A program made the position numbers and the translations under genes. From positions 4,340,001 through 4,404,000 of the forward strand of contig AP026545.1 of assembly GCA_026075535.2 (NCBI GenBank): a stretch of 64,000 nt of DNA, read 5' to 3'. This document shows positions 1 through 12,726 of the stretch, one piece after another. The DNA is from Tricholoma matsutake. Lineage: Eukaryota > Basidiomycota > Agaricomycetes > Agaricales > Tricholomataceae. Numbering within the stretch: the first letter of the stretch is position 1; every line of letters begins with the position of its first letter. The notes beneath the pieces were generated by a model. The model saw only the letters and a program-made list of their open reading frames with translations, had not been told where the DNA came from and made no database searches.

Positions 1-2770
1 AGTCTAGGAAAACGATGATTCGAAAGGGGGAATACATTAGTTGGTGTTTCTGTTGTTTGTGAGGTGTATGAGCGCCACAAAAGTAAAGGCAATTAGGGGA
101 TTGAAAATCCAAAAGGTAGTCGGGCGTCCCGATGGCGAACATGGTGTTGACCCGTCGCATATCATACCGTGGGTGCCGAGGCCTGCAGCCATCTTCTGGG
201 TCTTTGAAGGGCGCCAAAACGATGTCGTCGATGTTCAAATTGAGTATCAATAGCTATGCTCGGAATCTTTCTAACTCAGCTTATCATATCAAGGTGAGTT
301 GACTGACGCTGGCACACCACAGGGGGATATACTATCACGTGTAGCGGCATTCGAAATGGTAGAGAGTTTCAAAATCACACTTCTCAAACGATCTCGCCAG
401 CGTTTGCTCTCGGAGTCTTTGCAGACTATAGGGTACACTGGATGTGAATCCATATATGAAGGATGGGTGTTGTGGAAGCAAAGAGAGACATCGAATTAAC
501 AGATCAAAATGATCACCTGTGACTTTATTCAGTTCTCTAAAGGGCAGAAGTATCTGAAAAATCCTGGGAAGCTCGTGGCCTCTTGTATGTATCAATTAGA
601 TTATATCCCGAGAATACTAGGGTTTTATAACGTCTTCGAGGCATTCGGTGGAAGAACGATGCAAAATGTGTGACAGAATGTGACATCTTGAATGCGTAAG
701 TTCGCGTGACTAGTGTTACGAAAAGTTTTGAAACTCCCTGTTTTTGGCACTTGTCGACTCGGCTTCTTTCTGCTAGCACTACCACTTCATCTTACCTTTA
801 TTTTATGTTGTAGATCGATTCAATATATGTTAGTCAATGTGTATTTCAATTACGAAGCAGAACCGTATCCTCCTCGTAGATTCCGAGGCAGTTTACAAAA
901 TATTTTGAAACTCTTGACCCTTGTTAGTATATGCTATTCTGGATTCATTTTGCACTTTCAGGGGCTATACTGACAATGCCTGATTTTCTTGGTTACCGAG
1001 TAACGCTCGGAAGCCTGGATACGTATTCGACCAGCATTTGTTATTCCTCACTTCAGTGCATCACAATTGCGAGACTTTCTCACCACGGACGAGATTGAAT
1101 CCGGTTTATCGTGCTGTGCCGTGCTTTTACTGCGTCGTAGCGATGCAGCCAGATATATATGGAACTTCTGAACCGAGCTTTTGACATAAAACATCCGTTT
1201 ATAACTGAAAGTGCGTGGCTTTCCTAATTCCAGCTGTTACTGAAACGATAGACGCTCACAAAACTTTGTGTTTGCTCTGATTCGAACAAACAAAGCCCTG
1301 GTTAGGTAGTGGAAGCTCTCGTTGGAAGGCCCGTTCATGTAATACATCAAGCCGCAGCAGAAAGAAGCAGAAATTCCTCTATTTTTGGGTAGAGTTTGTT
1401 CGAAATGGAACAAACATTGAAATTTTGGGTGTCTATCGTTTCAGTAACAGCTGTCATTATATCCACAGTTTGCCTCTCTGAAAGCGGGCCATGCTACGAA
1501 TACGGACCCTTCCATCAAACTTCGATATCATTACATGATGTAATATCTTCTACCTCCTGTACCCTTTTTCTTTCGAGTTGCTCTGGAAATGTCGTGTCCG
1601 TTCAGCCGTATCTTCGTTCACAACACGTTATGAAAAAGTTTATCATGCTATGCTATATCCACATGATAATTCCGCGGATTGAAATGGGCGGTGAGCCGCT
1701 AGCCACCTGTCAATCATCGGTCTTTTAGGGTTCTCTCACGTTCACAAAACATTCCGAATTCGCATTCAAAGGAAGAGTTATCATATTTCTCAGACGACCC
1801 ATACATGCATACGCCCCTTCGTCTCGCGTTGTTCCTTCTATGTATCCTGTCATACTTATGTCGAAGTGCCCGATCCGCCGTTTCACCATCATCGAAACCT
1901 GTTCACGACACAGGGGTAACACGGTCGCGCGTATGTACTGATTGTCAAAAGGATGCCTCGATGCCTCGTGACATTCTAGAATCTAGACGGATGGAGGTAT
2001 GAATGGCCTCGGCAAGGCGCTTTGAGATCCGCTCTACACCGATGGGGTTATTCGTTGATATGATAATGATATGATATTAATAGGTCGACTACGTTATGTA
2101 TGTAATAACTCGTTGAGCACTTGGATGATATAAGCATATGTCTGCCATGATTTTGCAAAAAAGTCTAGGCTCAGCTAAGCCACTCCCACGTTCTTCCAAA
2201 CGAACCAAGCACGGAACGTGAGAGCGGCTTACCCGGATTGTCTTGTGTCGAGACTAGCAAAAAGTCAGCGATATCGATGAGACGAACGTAAAGTCGACGC
2301 GACTAACTAAATACTTACGTAAGCTATATTGCGTATTGCGTGGTGCGGAGTCGGCTTTCACGCGGATAAACAAGTGGGGCAAAGGATCGAGGCTGCTGCA
2401 GGCACAGCGGGATTTCAAAACAGGCTGGATGGAACATGAACGTTGCATGAACTATATGAACTTAGGGATTGGACGGGGCTGCCTTTTTTGGCGTGCAAGC
2501 TGTTCGTTAATAATCTCTTCTAAATGACTTGGTCGGGTCCGAACCATGTGAAATTCAGAAGCATAGAGCCGATCCCGAGGCAATGGTGGCATACTGGTTG
2601 GTAGATCCGTTTGTACAAGATGACTGTAACGCATCAAGCATTGTTTCGCGGTCGGCTCAGGACATTCGGTAAGAGGCTCAAGGCCGCCAATTTCTTACTC
2701 GGTGGACGGACTACTGATTGGGTCGATTATTAATAGTGTCCTCCGCATTTGATCGGGTTGAAATGTCTAG
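1..2770. other. No supported gene
   Basis: Only short open frames occur on both strands and none resembles a family I recognise or joins to others through plausible introns. A frame starting at about 1405 (+) encodes about 107 residues with a hydrophobic start that could be a signal peptide followed by cysteines, but nothing supports it beyond that. An imperfect inverted repeat lies near 2174-2232. The last part probably includes the promoter of the glucosyltransferase gene. Confidence 0.5.
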
Positions 2771-2881
2771 GGTTTGGTTATAGCATGCTGGGGTTTACAC
2801 ACGCGCGTATCGCGCTTGCCAAATTCATTTGTTCTCTCATACTACCAGCTCATCGTTCAAGCCGTATTTCATTTTATCGTC

Positions 2882-5800
2882 ATGGCTCAATGGCTAAGAC
2901 GCACCAGCCGTGACTCGATATCAACTTCTGAATCTCCTCCTAGTTCTCTTCTGAGTGACGATGTTGGTGCCTTTATGAAGCCTTCCGATCCCCCAAATCT
3001 CTCTCGCCTATTCTCTGCTGCTGCCGAATATCACAGGGTTCTTGCTGGCTCCGATTGTCTCGACTCACGTAGTCATGACTCCGAAGGCTCTCATGGCTTT
3101 GCAGATCTCGTGGGGAGAGACCTCGACTCCACCGAACAAGCTGCCGCTGGACATGTTGCTAGGCTGCGCGCAACCCGATATTCGTGGGGATCATATGAGC
3201 ATTTTGAACCAGACTCCTACGATCACAGCAAGATACTCGAAGATGAGTCTGAGGAAGAGGGGAGACTCTCGGAGCCCCATAGCATCCTTCCTCCAGACAC
3301 AGAAGACAGTGACTCCGAAAAGTTGGAGCCAGTGCAAATCATTCATATCCTTATCGACGAATTCGGTCCCTTAGCATCAGAGGACGAGAATGAGAGATTG
3401 ATTCTCGAAACGGATGGCTGTATGATCTCCCAGGATGTATTCATCGTGGTATGATCAACTCCTCACCCAACTTGCAACTTGCATCTTAACCCTATTGTTT
3501 CTCTCTTGTAGGGCGTAATCCATGTTACGACACATCGTTTAGCGTTCCATGCTTCCTTACTCTCGACTCAATCTGAAGTCTCTCAGACCCACAAGATCAT
3601 CAAAGATGGACCAGCGGTCGTTCATCGAAGAGGCTGGCGTTCGAGGCGTCGTGTATGGATGGAACTCTCTCATGATATGCTCTGTATATACACCTCTAGC
3701 AAAGATGACGCTAAAACTCATCCTTTGTGTACACTTTTGTGTAGGCATTCTCTTTCATTATGTGATATCCTGCTCATATCTGTAATATTTACAGTGACCT
3801 TCATCAACAAAATACTTCCTTTTGATCCACAACACCCGCGGCATCTTCGTCTCAAACTAGGTCCCGGATCAGACAGGAGCGTCAAGCTAGTCGAATACGA
3901 TACGGAAGAATCTGCCCGAGACTGGCGCAGAGAGATTTCAGGTATGTCCCACTCCTGAGTATTGATTGACAATGTTCAGAATATGTCATCCTAAGGCGCC
4001 ATTTTTCTCTACCGCCATCGCCGGCGTGAGGCTTTCGGTGGTCCCGGCTCTGATCCTGAGAACAACGGAATACGACTGAGCTGCTCACTGAACAGGATTA
4101 ACCAAGTTCGCTTCGGAGCCTACCCAGATTTTCCATGCATAGCTTCCCTTTCCATCACGCCTCTTCAGTCTGATGAACCTTCGGACGAAACTGACATTAG
4201 TGAACCAGAGATCATTCACTTGGGCACCATCAAGCCTAGGCCTCTTTGGATCCGACTCGAAGAGTATGTCAGTGCGGCGAAGCAAAGGCCACAGAAGAGG
4301 ACTCTCGATCATTACCCTGTCTTCATTGATTTTGGTTCCCTGAGTTTTCATGAGGCACCTTACCCATGGGATGCAGATGATGACATGTCGAAAATACAGG
4401 AAAAGACCATTCGAAGAGCGTTGTCGCTTGATGCAGGTGAATCACAGCTATGGAGTGAGTTTCCTTTGTATTCTCGTTACCGGTGACCAGTTTACTGAAA
4501 TGCTATTTGTGTTTTTAGTTGTTCGCAGTCGAATATATCGCAGTGTGTCTTCGGCTGGTTATCTTGTCGTCTCTTCACACTTTGTCTGCTTCTGGAGCAA
4601 ATCTCTAAACCCTTGTGACATTAAACATCGCATACCAGTATCCACTATCAAGTCTGTCAAGCCTATACACGTCGCCTTCTCTCGTCCCAATGGATTGGTT
4701 CTGGAAATCAAAGGAAATGTCTTCCTCAAACTCGTCTTTCGCACTCAAGAGAATCGAGACGAGGCTATCACCCTCATCTCAAGGCTCATAAACGGGTCTC
4801 ACACACCCTCGGTATCATCTGGGACTGTCACTCCCTCTACACCCACACCATTATCTCCAACAAATTCGCTAAAAATCAACGCGACGGGTCTTTTTGCTCC
4901 CCTCTCGCGCTCCTTGGCAGCTGCAACACACGTTACTTTTCCTACTGTCGTTCAGATCAGGATGCCGAAAGCCATCAACTTGCCACATGATGTTCTGCTT
5001 AGCATGCCGCCCATGCATTTTGTATGTTTGACGATTGGGTCTCGGGGGGACGTGCAACCGTATATTGCGCTTGGTCTCGGGTTGAAGAAGGAGGGGCATA
5101 GGGTTACTATTGCCACGCATGAGGAATATAAAAATTGGATTGAGGGTTTTGGAATCGAACATCGTACCACTGGCGGTGATCCCGGGGCGTTGATGAAGTT
5201 GAGTGTCGAGCACAGGGTATGTTTGTTGTCCTGACGTGCACATATGTTCTAACTGTTGTCTGTCCAGATGTTTTCTCCCGAATTTTTCAAAGAGAGTATT
5301 TCGAAGGTAACGCTCGTGACTCCTGACCTTAATAACTACGTTATAACCATTGTGTGCAGTTCCGACCTTGGTTGGATCAGCGTGAGTATATAAACACCAT
5401 GTTTCATCGTAGCTGTAGCTGCATGTATTCTTTCTTTAGATCTGGCGGATTCCTGGGAGGCGTGCAAAAGCGCCGACGTTCTGTTAGAAAGCCCCTCTGC
5501 GATGGCGGGGGTGCATATTGCAGAAGCACTTAGTACGTCATCACTTGTGTGCCGATATCTTGTTATACTCATCACTGCATAGATATCCCGTATTTCAGAA
5601 CATTTACCATGCCGTGGACCAAGTGTGCACTTTTCCGTGTTTAATTTCTGGTGCTGACTGTGTGGATGCAACAGGACGGTCGAATTTCCTCATGCGTTCC
5701 TGAGTACTCCTGTGGAATCTCCAGCTTTCAACAGTGCTTCGCAAGTTATTTTCCACCTTTCCATAGAGCTCTAATAACCTTTTACCCTAGTTACATCTTG

Positions 5801-6998
5801 TTCAGGTAATCGCGTTTGGATCAGGTACATTGTTTGATACACTAACCACTGTTACAGCAATGTCCTGTGGGCAGCGACGTCTAGACAGATCAACAGGTGG
5901 CGACGGCATACGTTGAAGATTTCCAATACAGATATGGGACATTTAGCCCAATCCAAGATTATTTTTATCTACAATTTCTCTCAGGTGGATGGCGTTCATG
6001 TATATCGTTGGATCACCACTAACCTATCGATTTAGGCCGTTGTTCCCAAACCCTTGGATTGGGGAGACACCACTATTATATCTGGATAGTATGCGTCTCT
6101 CCTATTCATGTCGAATACTTGTGCTGATATTGTCAAAGTTGGTTCCTAGATAATCCAGATCTCAGCTGGTCGCCGTCTCCCGAGCTATTGGCGTGGATGG
6201 CTAAAGCTCGGAGAGATGGCAAACCAATCGTGTACATAGGTTTTGGGAGCATCACCGTGCCTGATGCTAATCGCGTGGCGACTCGTATCATAAATGCTGT
6301 TGTGCAAAGTTTGTATCCGGCCACATTTTTAGGACGCAGAAGCCGTCTAATAGCGTCTCAATTGCAGGTGGCGTGCGTGCGATCATATCCAAAGGCTGGT
6401 CAACAAGAATGTCAAAGGCCACCAAGAAGACTGCCGAACCCGAAGCACCACCTGAATGTTTCATGGTCGACAAAATCCCGCATGACTGGCTATTCCCCCA
6501 AATTGATGCTGCGTTACACCACGGCGGCGCCGGTACGACAGGAGCAAGTCTTCGCGCTGGAATTCCGACTTTGATTAAACCTTGGTTCGGTGACCAATTC
6601 TTCTGGGGGGCGCGAGTTCAGAAACTTGGGGTATGTTTTCTTTCCTCAAACCTCGTCAAAGCATGATTTTGATCCACGTGTGGTCAGGCCGGGTTGAGAG
6701 TACCGAGCCTGCGGGTTTCCGATCTGTCTGATGCTCTCATCAAGGCAACGACTAGCATGTGAGTAATAGATCACATAGCAAGTGATATTAAGATATTGAG
6801 AATTCTTCATAAGCACCATGAAGGAGAAAGCAGCAGCAGTTGGAGAGAGAATACGAAGCGTAAGTGTTGACATCCTGTACAAATGCTAATGTCATACTGA
6901 TAATTTTCCTCCAGGAGGACGGTGTACGCACTGCCATCCACACGATATACACATATCTTCCTCGAGCATCTCTGGATCGAACCTCATTAACGAAATAG
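2882..6998 (+). CDS. ATG26: Sterol 3-beta-glucosyltransferase (ATG26-type)
   Basis: Transfers glucose from UDP-glucose to the 3-beta hydroxyl of ergosterol-type sterols; family members bind membranes and phosphoinositides and act in pexophagy in some yeasts. The predicted protein is about 1,080 residues in about 17 exons. In order it has an acidic, Ser-rich N-terminus, a first GRAM segment, a PH segment ([20 protein letters not shown] and [16 protein letters not shown]), a second GRAM segment ([28 protein letters not shown]), then a GT28/GT1 domain beginning [19 protein letters not shown] and ending with the nucleotide-sugar motif [17 protein letters not shown] and [14 protein letters not shown]. 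Clear introns include 3449-3511, 3741-3794, 3942-3995, 4455-4518, 5217-5267, 5307-5359 and 5382-5439. Intron 5741-5790 uses a GC-AG pair. The ATG at 2882 was chosen because the downstream frame looks like the family N-terminus, although the frame is open upstream to 2774. The gene looks intact. Confidence 0.93.
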
Positions 6999-7409
6999 GT
7001 CGGCTGGGGACGACATCTTCATGCTCAGCGTATCGAGTGTATGTGAACACAGGTTCCCTGGATCTGGATCTAGAATTACTGATGTACACTACTTTAACTT
7101 ATGCACCATCAATATTGGTGCGCTCTAGTGGTAATTGTAGGGTTCTTGCTCAAAGCTTTGGTGGTGACGGAGAAACAATGGAAAGCGCAACATGATTGTT
7201 TGCTGCCCACCATATTTGCGTACAAGTACTCGGCACTCAGTACGTGTGTGAACGAACACCACGTAAGAGGCTTGAACAACCTCGAACGATCTCTAGGTTT
7301 CGTGTGCGGCATACGTTGGAAGGTCGCAATGTCGGGATGCAGAGTGCACATAGTAAAGATATTTTTTCTGCCTTGGACAGACATTTCTTATTAGTAGAGC
7401 ATCGAAAAG

Positions 7410-10400
7410 CTACTCGGTCTGGCTGTCATCAAACAGAGATATGAATTCTTCAAAAACCTTCATTCGTGCTCCAATCTTCCTATTTGAACTGTCGCGGATT
7501 CTATACCTGGAAAGAACATAACTGGGTGGCTTTCCAGTAGTAATGGCGAATAACTTACCTTGTAGCATCTCCAGATTCACTTCTTAACTCAACCCAATCC
7601 TCGTCGACATCAATATCCAATGCAATACCATCCAGGAACATAATTCTGTACCTCCCGCCTTGAGAAACGCTAGATCCATACCGTATGCACCAACCAACAG
7701 AAGGAAGAAACCGAGTCTGTATACCTCTGCTTCCATTTGTGAATTCCTCCACACACCATTCGGCAGGGTCAACAGCAGCTAGCGTGGAGCGAGCACCTTC
7801 CACAGCAACGTCTCCCATCTTATATCGATCCAAAGTTGAAGTATTATCGCGTTTCTCGCCTTGTACTGACCACACAGTTGAACTTGTCGCAAGTTTGGGT
7901 GGACGCTGAGGTAAATTGGTTAAAGACAAACTATTCGCAAAGGTTGGGGTCGAATCAGCAGTATTGAGTTTCGATGGTTGAGTTCGCAACTGAGGGGTCA
8001 AGGGATTGAAGTTTGTATCTGTGCGTGGTTTCAAGTTACTGGCCGGTTGAGACATTGGCATGTCATCCAACACAAGATGCCCCTCAACCGCCTCACAAGT
8101 TCGCACAAAATGTACCAGCTGGTGAATGGCTTCTCTCTCTATATCATCCAAAGTTGTCCAATTACCCGTAGAAATATAAGGAGGAGATTTTGTCGAGGAT
8201 AGTGACTTCTTGATCCATTCCTCTCCTTGAAGGTTTGATAAGCGCCGTGATAGCTCCATGGACTGGCCCTGGCGAGAAAAACGGATGCGCATATAAGGGC
8301 TCCTCTCCTGCTGCTGTCCTTGTAATTTGGCCGTTGTTGTTATCGGAGAATTGAATGACAATTCGATGTCGCCTCGTGGAATATTGGCCATCAATGTGCA
8401 TCTTGCTGCCATTGTATATACAACCATCTGTGAATTCTCGGCTTCAATCACGGCTTTGGTGAGGTCAAAAGAAAATCACTTTGGGCGTCCGTTGCTTAAT
8501 CTGATTGATGAGCCGACCAGCATCATTGTATTGTTTCCAGTAGGTAGATGGTAAATTGTCCACGGAAAACTGTTGTATGGGCTCAACTAGACAACAAGGA
8601 GTACTGAGGTGTGGTGCGCTATAGACCGAAATCTAACGCAGACGTCAGCATGTGCAATCAGAACGTCATATGCCCCTACCGTGCTGCCATCTGAATCAAT
8701 CCGTATGACTTCGTCGCCCTTTAAGCCTTTCCTGCGTTGACTCTCCCGGAAATCGACCAGCAGAGCATGTGAAGGCAATATTGTAACTTGACCGTATGCC
8801 GTTTTGTGAGTCTGACTGTTCAAACCTGAAGTGTTGAATCGCATGGGCCTCGTTGTACCGATGGGAAGGGTCGTGGCCGACATTGGAATCCCCTAAGGTA
8901 TGTTGGATGATGGTCAAATTATATGGTCATGAGATCTAGCATTTAAAATACCCACTGCATTGGTATGACCAGGCGTTTGTCGCCGTGTAGCATCGATAAC
9001 GTCAAGCGATCCATGGCTTGTCACAAGTAACGGAGTATTTAGTCGAGAAACGATTGAACTTGTCTCCTCGTCATCAATATTCACCGCAATTGGGGGCGGG
9101 GTCGCGAAACTGGGGACTAACAAAGGCCTGTTATTTGAGTAATTTTTGCGTTCCTCTGCAATGGCGCCCGTGCAAGGAATAGGATCCGAGACAATGCGCC
9201 TGGTAGGACCAGATACAAGAGGTGACTTCACACTCGTTGTGATCTCGTTGCACAACAGATTCCTGAGATCAGTGTTGACGATATCTCTAAGTATAGATCT
9301 TGTGGTGCTTGGGGCGCGTAGGGGGTGAATAGATGAATGACTTGCCAGACGCCGTGGCTGCATAGGTTTCGGAGGGAAAGGCGCTAATTTGACGGGCTGA
9401 CATTGTTCACGCAAGGTCTCCTCTATTGTGTCTCTGGACACGACGTTCGAAGCTGGGCGCAAAGATTTGACCCTCAGGTTCGGCGCAAGGAATGTATGGG
9501 AGAGGATATTGGGTAGCGACAATCTTTTCTCAGGTTGCTGGAAATTGTCAGGAAATCAAAACGGCTCGCACATACGGCCAGAATGCCTCACAACTTGTAG
9601 TACGCTCGTGATGAGGCATTTTAATTCTGAGGATAGATTTCCATAAAAGGCATATTCTTGGGATTTCTTCAAAAACAGATCAGGTATCGCGTTTGCCTTC
9701 CAATAACGTTAATATATGTATGTATATGTTGCGGTGTACGTACATTGGAAGCTAATGTTCCGGATAAGGACGCAATCATGACGCATCCTACTGACCAAAT
9801 ATCGGCGGGGAAGCTAAATGGCATTCCAGATATGATCTCCCTTGATTCGCTGAGCTAAGACACGGAAAAGTAGGACGGTGTATGCTTACGGTGCGAGATA
9901 CTGCGTATGGTTCGAAGTTACTGAATTTGATACCGTAAACTCAGCGGCTTGAAGGCGAATTGCACGGTCAAATCCAGATAATTTCTGAGTCATGTGGAAA
10001 ATCAGGGTCTGGCAGCGTAGAACGTTTCACTTACAATACCATAATCATTAGTTAATAGGATGTTCGACAAATTAATGTTGCAATGGATTACGAGTTCTTT
10101 TTTGAGGTACACAAGAGCATCGACAAGACTCCTGATTACGCCGCGAAGTTCAGTCTCGAGCAAAGTTGAAGGACTCCTCGAAAGAAGAAATTTCGAAAGG
10201 CTGCCCACAGAGCATAATTCAAGAACATAGAAGACTTCTGACTGGGTGCGGAAGGCGGAAAACATGGAGACGATATTAGGATGATGAAGTGCGGTATGAA
10301 TTGAAAGCGAATTTTCGAAATGAGGTTGCGCTGATGTTGAGGAAAGCTGAGGAATGGTTCGCGGTCTAACATTACACAAGGATGCAAGAACGCACCTTTT

Positions 10401-10608
10401 TGAGAGCGAGGTGACGATTTCGAAGACGTCCGCTCTTACAAATTACACGATATACATTAGACGCCATTCCAAGTCTGATCTGCTCTAAAATAACGTATGT
10501 CTTCAAATAATGTTAGCAGAGTCAAGGTTTACAGGTCATAAAGATGACTACCTCGAGACCATTAGATACTGTGTCGCCCACGCCAGGGGTTGCGCCCAAG
10601 AGGGTCAT
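7410..10608 (-). CDS. PLK4/SAK-like protein, predicted pseudokinase
   Basis: About 895 residues in about 11 exons. Order: kinase fold (residues about 20-290), a low-complexity linker, a first cryptic polo box (8587-8850; GDEVIRIDSDGST), a second (RTPK joined by intron to MVVYTMAARCTLMANIPRGD, like the PLK4 segment before its CTLM motif), and a C-terminal polo box ending FEEFISLFDDSQTE. This order is specific to PLK4, the centriole-duplication kinase. The kinase motifs are altered: the glycine loop reads LGMASNVYR, the helix-C glutamate position is Ser, HRD is HCN (about residues 142-144), and DFG is GFD (about 162-164). The ALKK lysine, an APE-like motif (LAPE) and DIWSVGC remain, as does the PEKRLSLPNILSH end of the C-lobe. 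All introns keep frame, including 52 nt between the RTPK and MVVY segments. The gene reads as intact, so loss of catalysis looks selected rather than decay. It is tail-to-tail with the glucosyltransferase gene. Family assignment is strong; lack of activity is inference. Confidence 0.88.
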
Positions 10609-10896
10609 GGCGCACACGTGAGGTAATACGGCCTTGAACTGTAAATTGGAATTATAAAGAATGGTGGTGACCGGGAGTCAGTAATTATGCCGGGGTTATG
10701 TCGGTTAACACGAAGACATTGTAGAGGTTTCCTGATTGCAGCAGTACCTATACACCAAATGCAGCTACTTCGCCAGCGACCCGGAGGTAATGGTAATACT
10801 GAACTTCGCGTCGTACATAACGTGATGCCAAGCGATGCGATCACGTGGCAGGTAACCAAGAAATCTTGGATTTTGGAAAGTCTCGATGAGTCCCGT
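10609..10896. promoter_or_regulatory. Region upstream of the PLK4-like gene
   Basis: About 290 bp between the predicted start codon of the PLK4-like gene and a transposon-like terminal inverted repeat at 10897. It should hold that gene's promoter. I see no defined box that I would name. Confidence 0.3.
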
Positions 10897-12105
10897 CTAA
10901 GGCTCCAACCATATACTATATGTATAGGGCTGGCAGCATAAATATACATATACAGTTGTCTACTGTCTATATACACTATATATACAGTTATATGGTTGTT
11001 ATATACAGTTGTTATATAGCAAAGTTTTCTAAGATGAACAGTGGCTCATTTATATCCAAGAGTCTGTCCTTGTGGATCTGAACCTTCAACAAGAATGTTT
11101 TTGAGATCGCCTCTGACTCAGATGTGAGCATAGATCAATTGAAATGTGGTATAACTCCAATAGGATCACTGGCAATCCTTGTTCACCAAGACTGAGCAGG
11201 AGGAGGAAAAAAATTTGCAAATCTCTGAAAGCAGTAGACACAAGATTCAGAATAATGATGACCATACTGTATTCAAGTTACTGTTGTGGTGGAGTGTCTG
11301 CAATGTCTGTCTTCCTTCCCCCCTTCAAATCTGAAGCATCCAAGTTCTCAAGTTCTTACCATCACATCATCTTCCAATTGCAATTTGCTCTGTTGGAAAT
11401 GTAGCCAGAACTGATATCAACACATGCAAGTCAACTCCAGCAAGTTAGGAACACACTAGCCAAGCCCAGGCAAAAGGCAAAACCAACACAAGAGTTTCTG
11501 AGTGACTGACTTAGTCCCTGACATTACTGCAGTGACACCAGCAGCACTGACACCTGACACACCAATACCAAAGACAGACTTAGTACAGACTTGGACATGG
11601 TGCACTCACTCAGAGAAAGGGCAGTCACAAAGTCTGAGACTTTCAGAGCACCTTATAAATCACAATCCTTCAACCAACAAAACCGCTGAGGAAAGTTGGG
11701 TTAATGTAATTAGTTATGAAGAAGTGGAATTCATGACAACTCACAGTCCATTAATGCTTGTGCAAGCCAACTATGCATACCTCAGGCTGTAGCATGGTAC
11801 CATCATGGCTGTATGCTGATGTTGCAGTGTGAATCGAGGGCAAGAATTGGAGAAAGAATGCACTTGGTTAACATTTATTACAATATTATTCAAGGGTTAA
11901 TCCAACTTAAGGTCATGACTCAGTAGGAGAAGCCAAATGTCATTTTTACCTGCTTATTGACCACTGAACTGAAAAACTATATAACCATCTATATACTGTA
12001 TATTTACTGTATACTCAATTTTCAGCATTGAGGGTATACATACATATACATATACAGTATTTACCATATATATACAGTAAATAGATAATACAGTTGGAGC
12101 CTTAG
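10897..12105. mobile_element. Putative non-autonomous DNA transposon with 13-bp TIRs
   Basis: CTAAGGCTCCAAC at 10897-10909 is matched by its reverse complement GTTGGAGCCTTAG at 12093-12105. Just inside both ends are AT-rich runs rich in TATACAG (10935-11020 and 11985-12085). The flanks TCCCGT and TCCCAT differ at one base and could be an old target duplication. The 1.2 kb between has no recognisable transposase; a 96-residue open frame at 11502-11792 (+) is unassigned. Confidence 0.5.
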
Positions 12106-12718
12106 TCCCATCCGCCCCATCCATCTCGAGTGTAGAAAGTCAATCCTAGCGAATACGAGATCAATCTCAGTCTCGTTATAATGGACTACATTATAGTTAG
12201 TAACCATAACAATAATTTACTGTGATAACTTTGCAACTAAGACTTATCTGGAGAAAGAAGTGGAAGGAGATGCTGTAGCAAGGTATCATCATCAATTGAT
12301 AAAGTATTGTGAATTCATAACTCTATAAGCCATATCTGATAAATGTATTATTTCTCACTAACAGGTTCAGTGTAAGCTTGTTTGTGCAATTCAGTCCAGT
12401 CCACAGCAATGTCAAGCTTGGCTGAAGGAGGTTGCCATGCTACTACCCAGAACAAGCACTGATGCTCATACTGGATGTCAAAACTCAGTGGTCTTCAACT
12501 AACCAGATGCTGCATATGTTCTGGTCATTTTGGTAACAGCCACTTGTTTCACAATCAAGTACAGGCCAGGCTCTTGATTATTGTGAATAATTGACACTTA
12601 TGTAACATGGAACCGTGATCTGCTATCTCAGGATGACTGGGATGGGATTACGATTATGGCGCAGTAATGGTGCTTGATAGTATCGAGTTTCCATGCCAGT
12701 ATTGAGTCCGCATTCAGC
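12106..12718. other. Intergenic, no gene seen
   Basis: No long open frame, no recognised protein and no repeat boundary inside this stretch. It ends at the target duplication of the next element. Confidence 0.4.
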
Positions 12719-12726
12719 CTCGATAG

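Noticed and set aside
2174..2232. Imperfect inverted repeat TAAGCCACTCCCACGTTC and partner
   Set aside because: Three mismatches in 18 bp with a long loop and no gene or element boundary nearby; not distinct enough from chance.
8420..8475. 26-nt or 38-nt intron between the RTPK and VIEAEN segments of the PLK4-like gene
   Set aside because: These shift the frame; a 52-nt intron ending just before MVVYTM keeps frame and matches the family.
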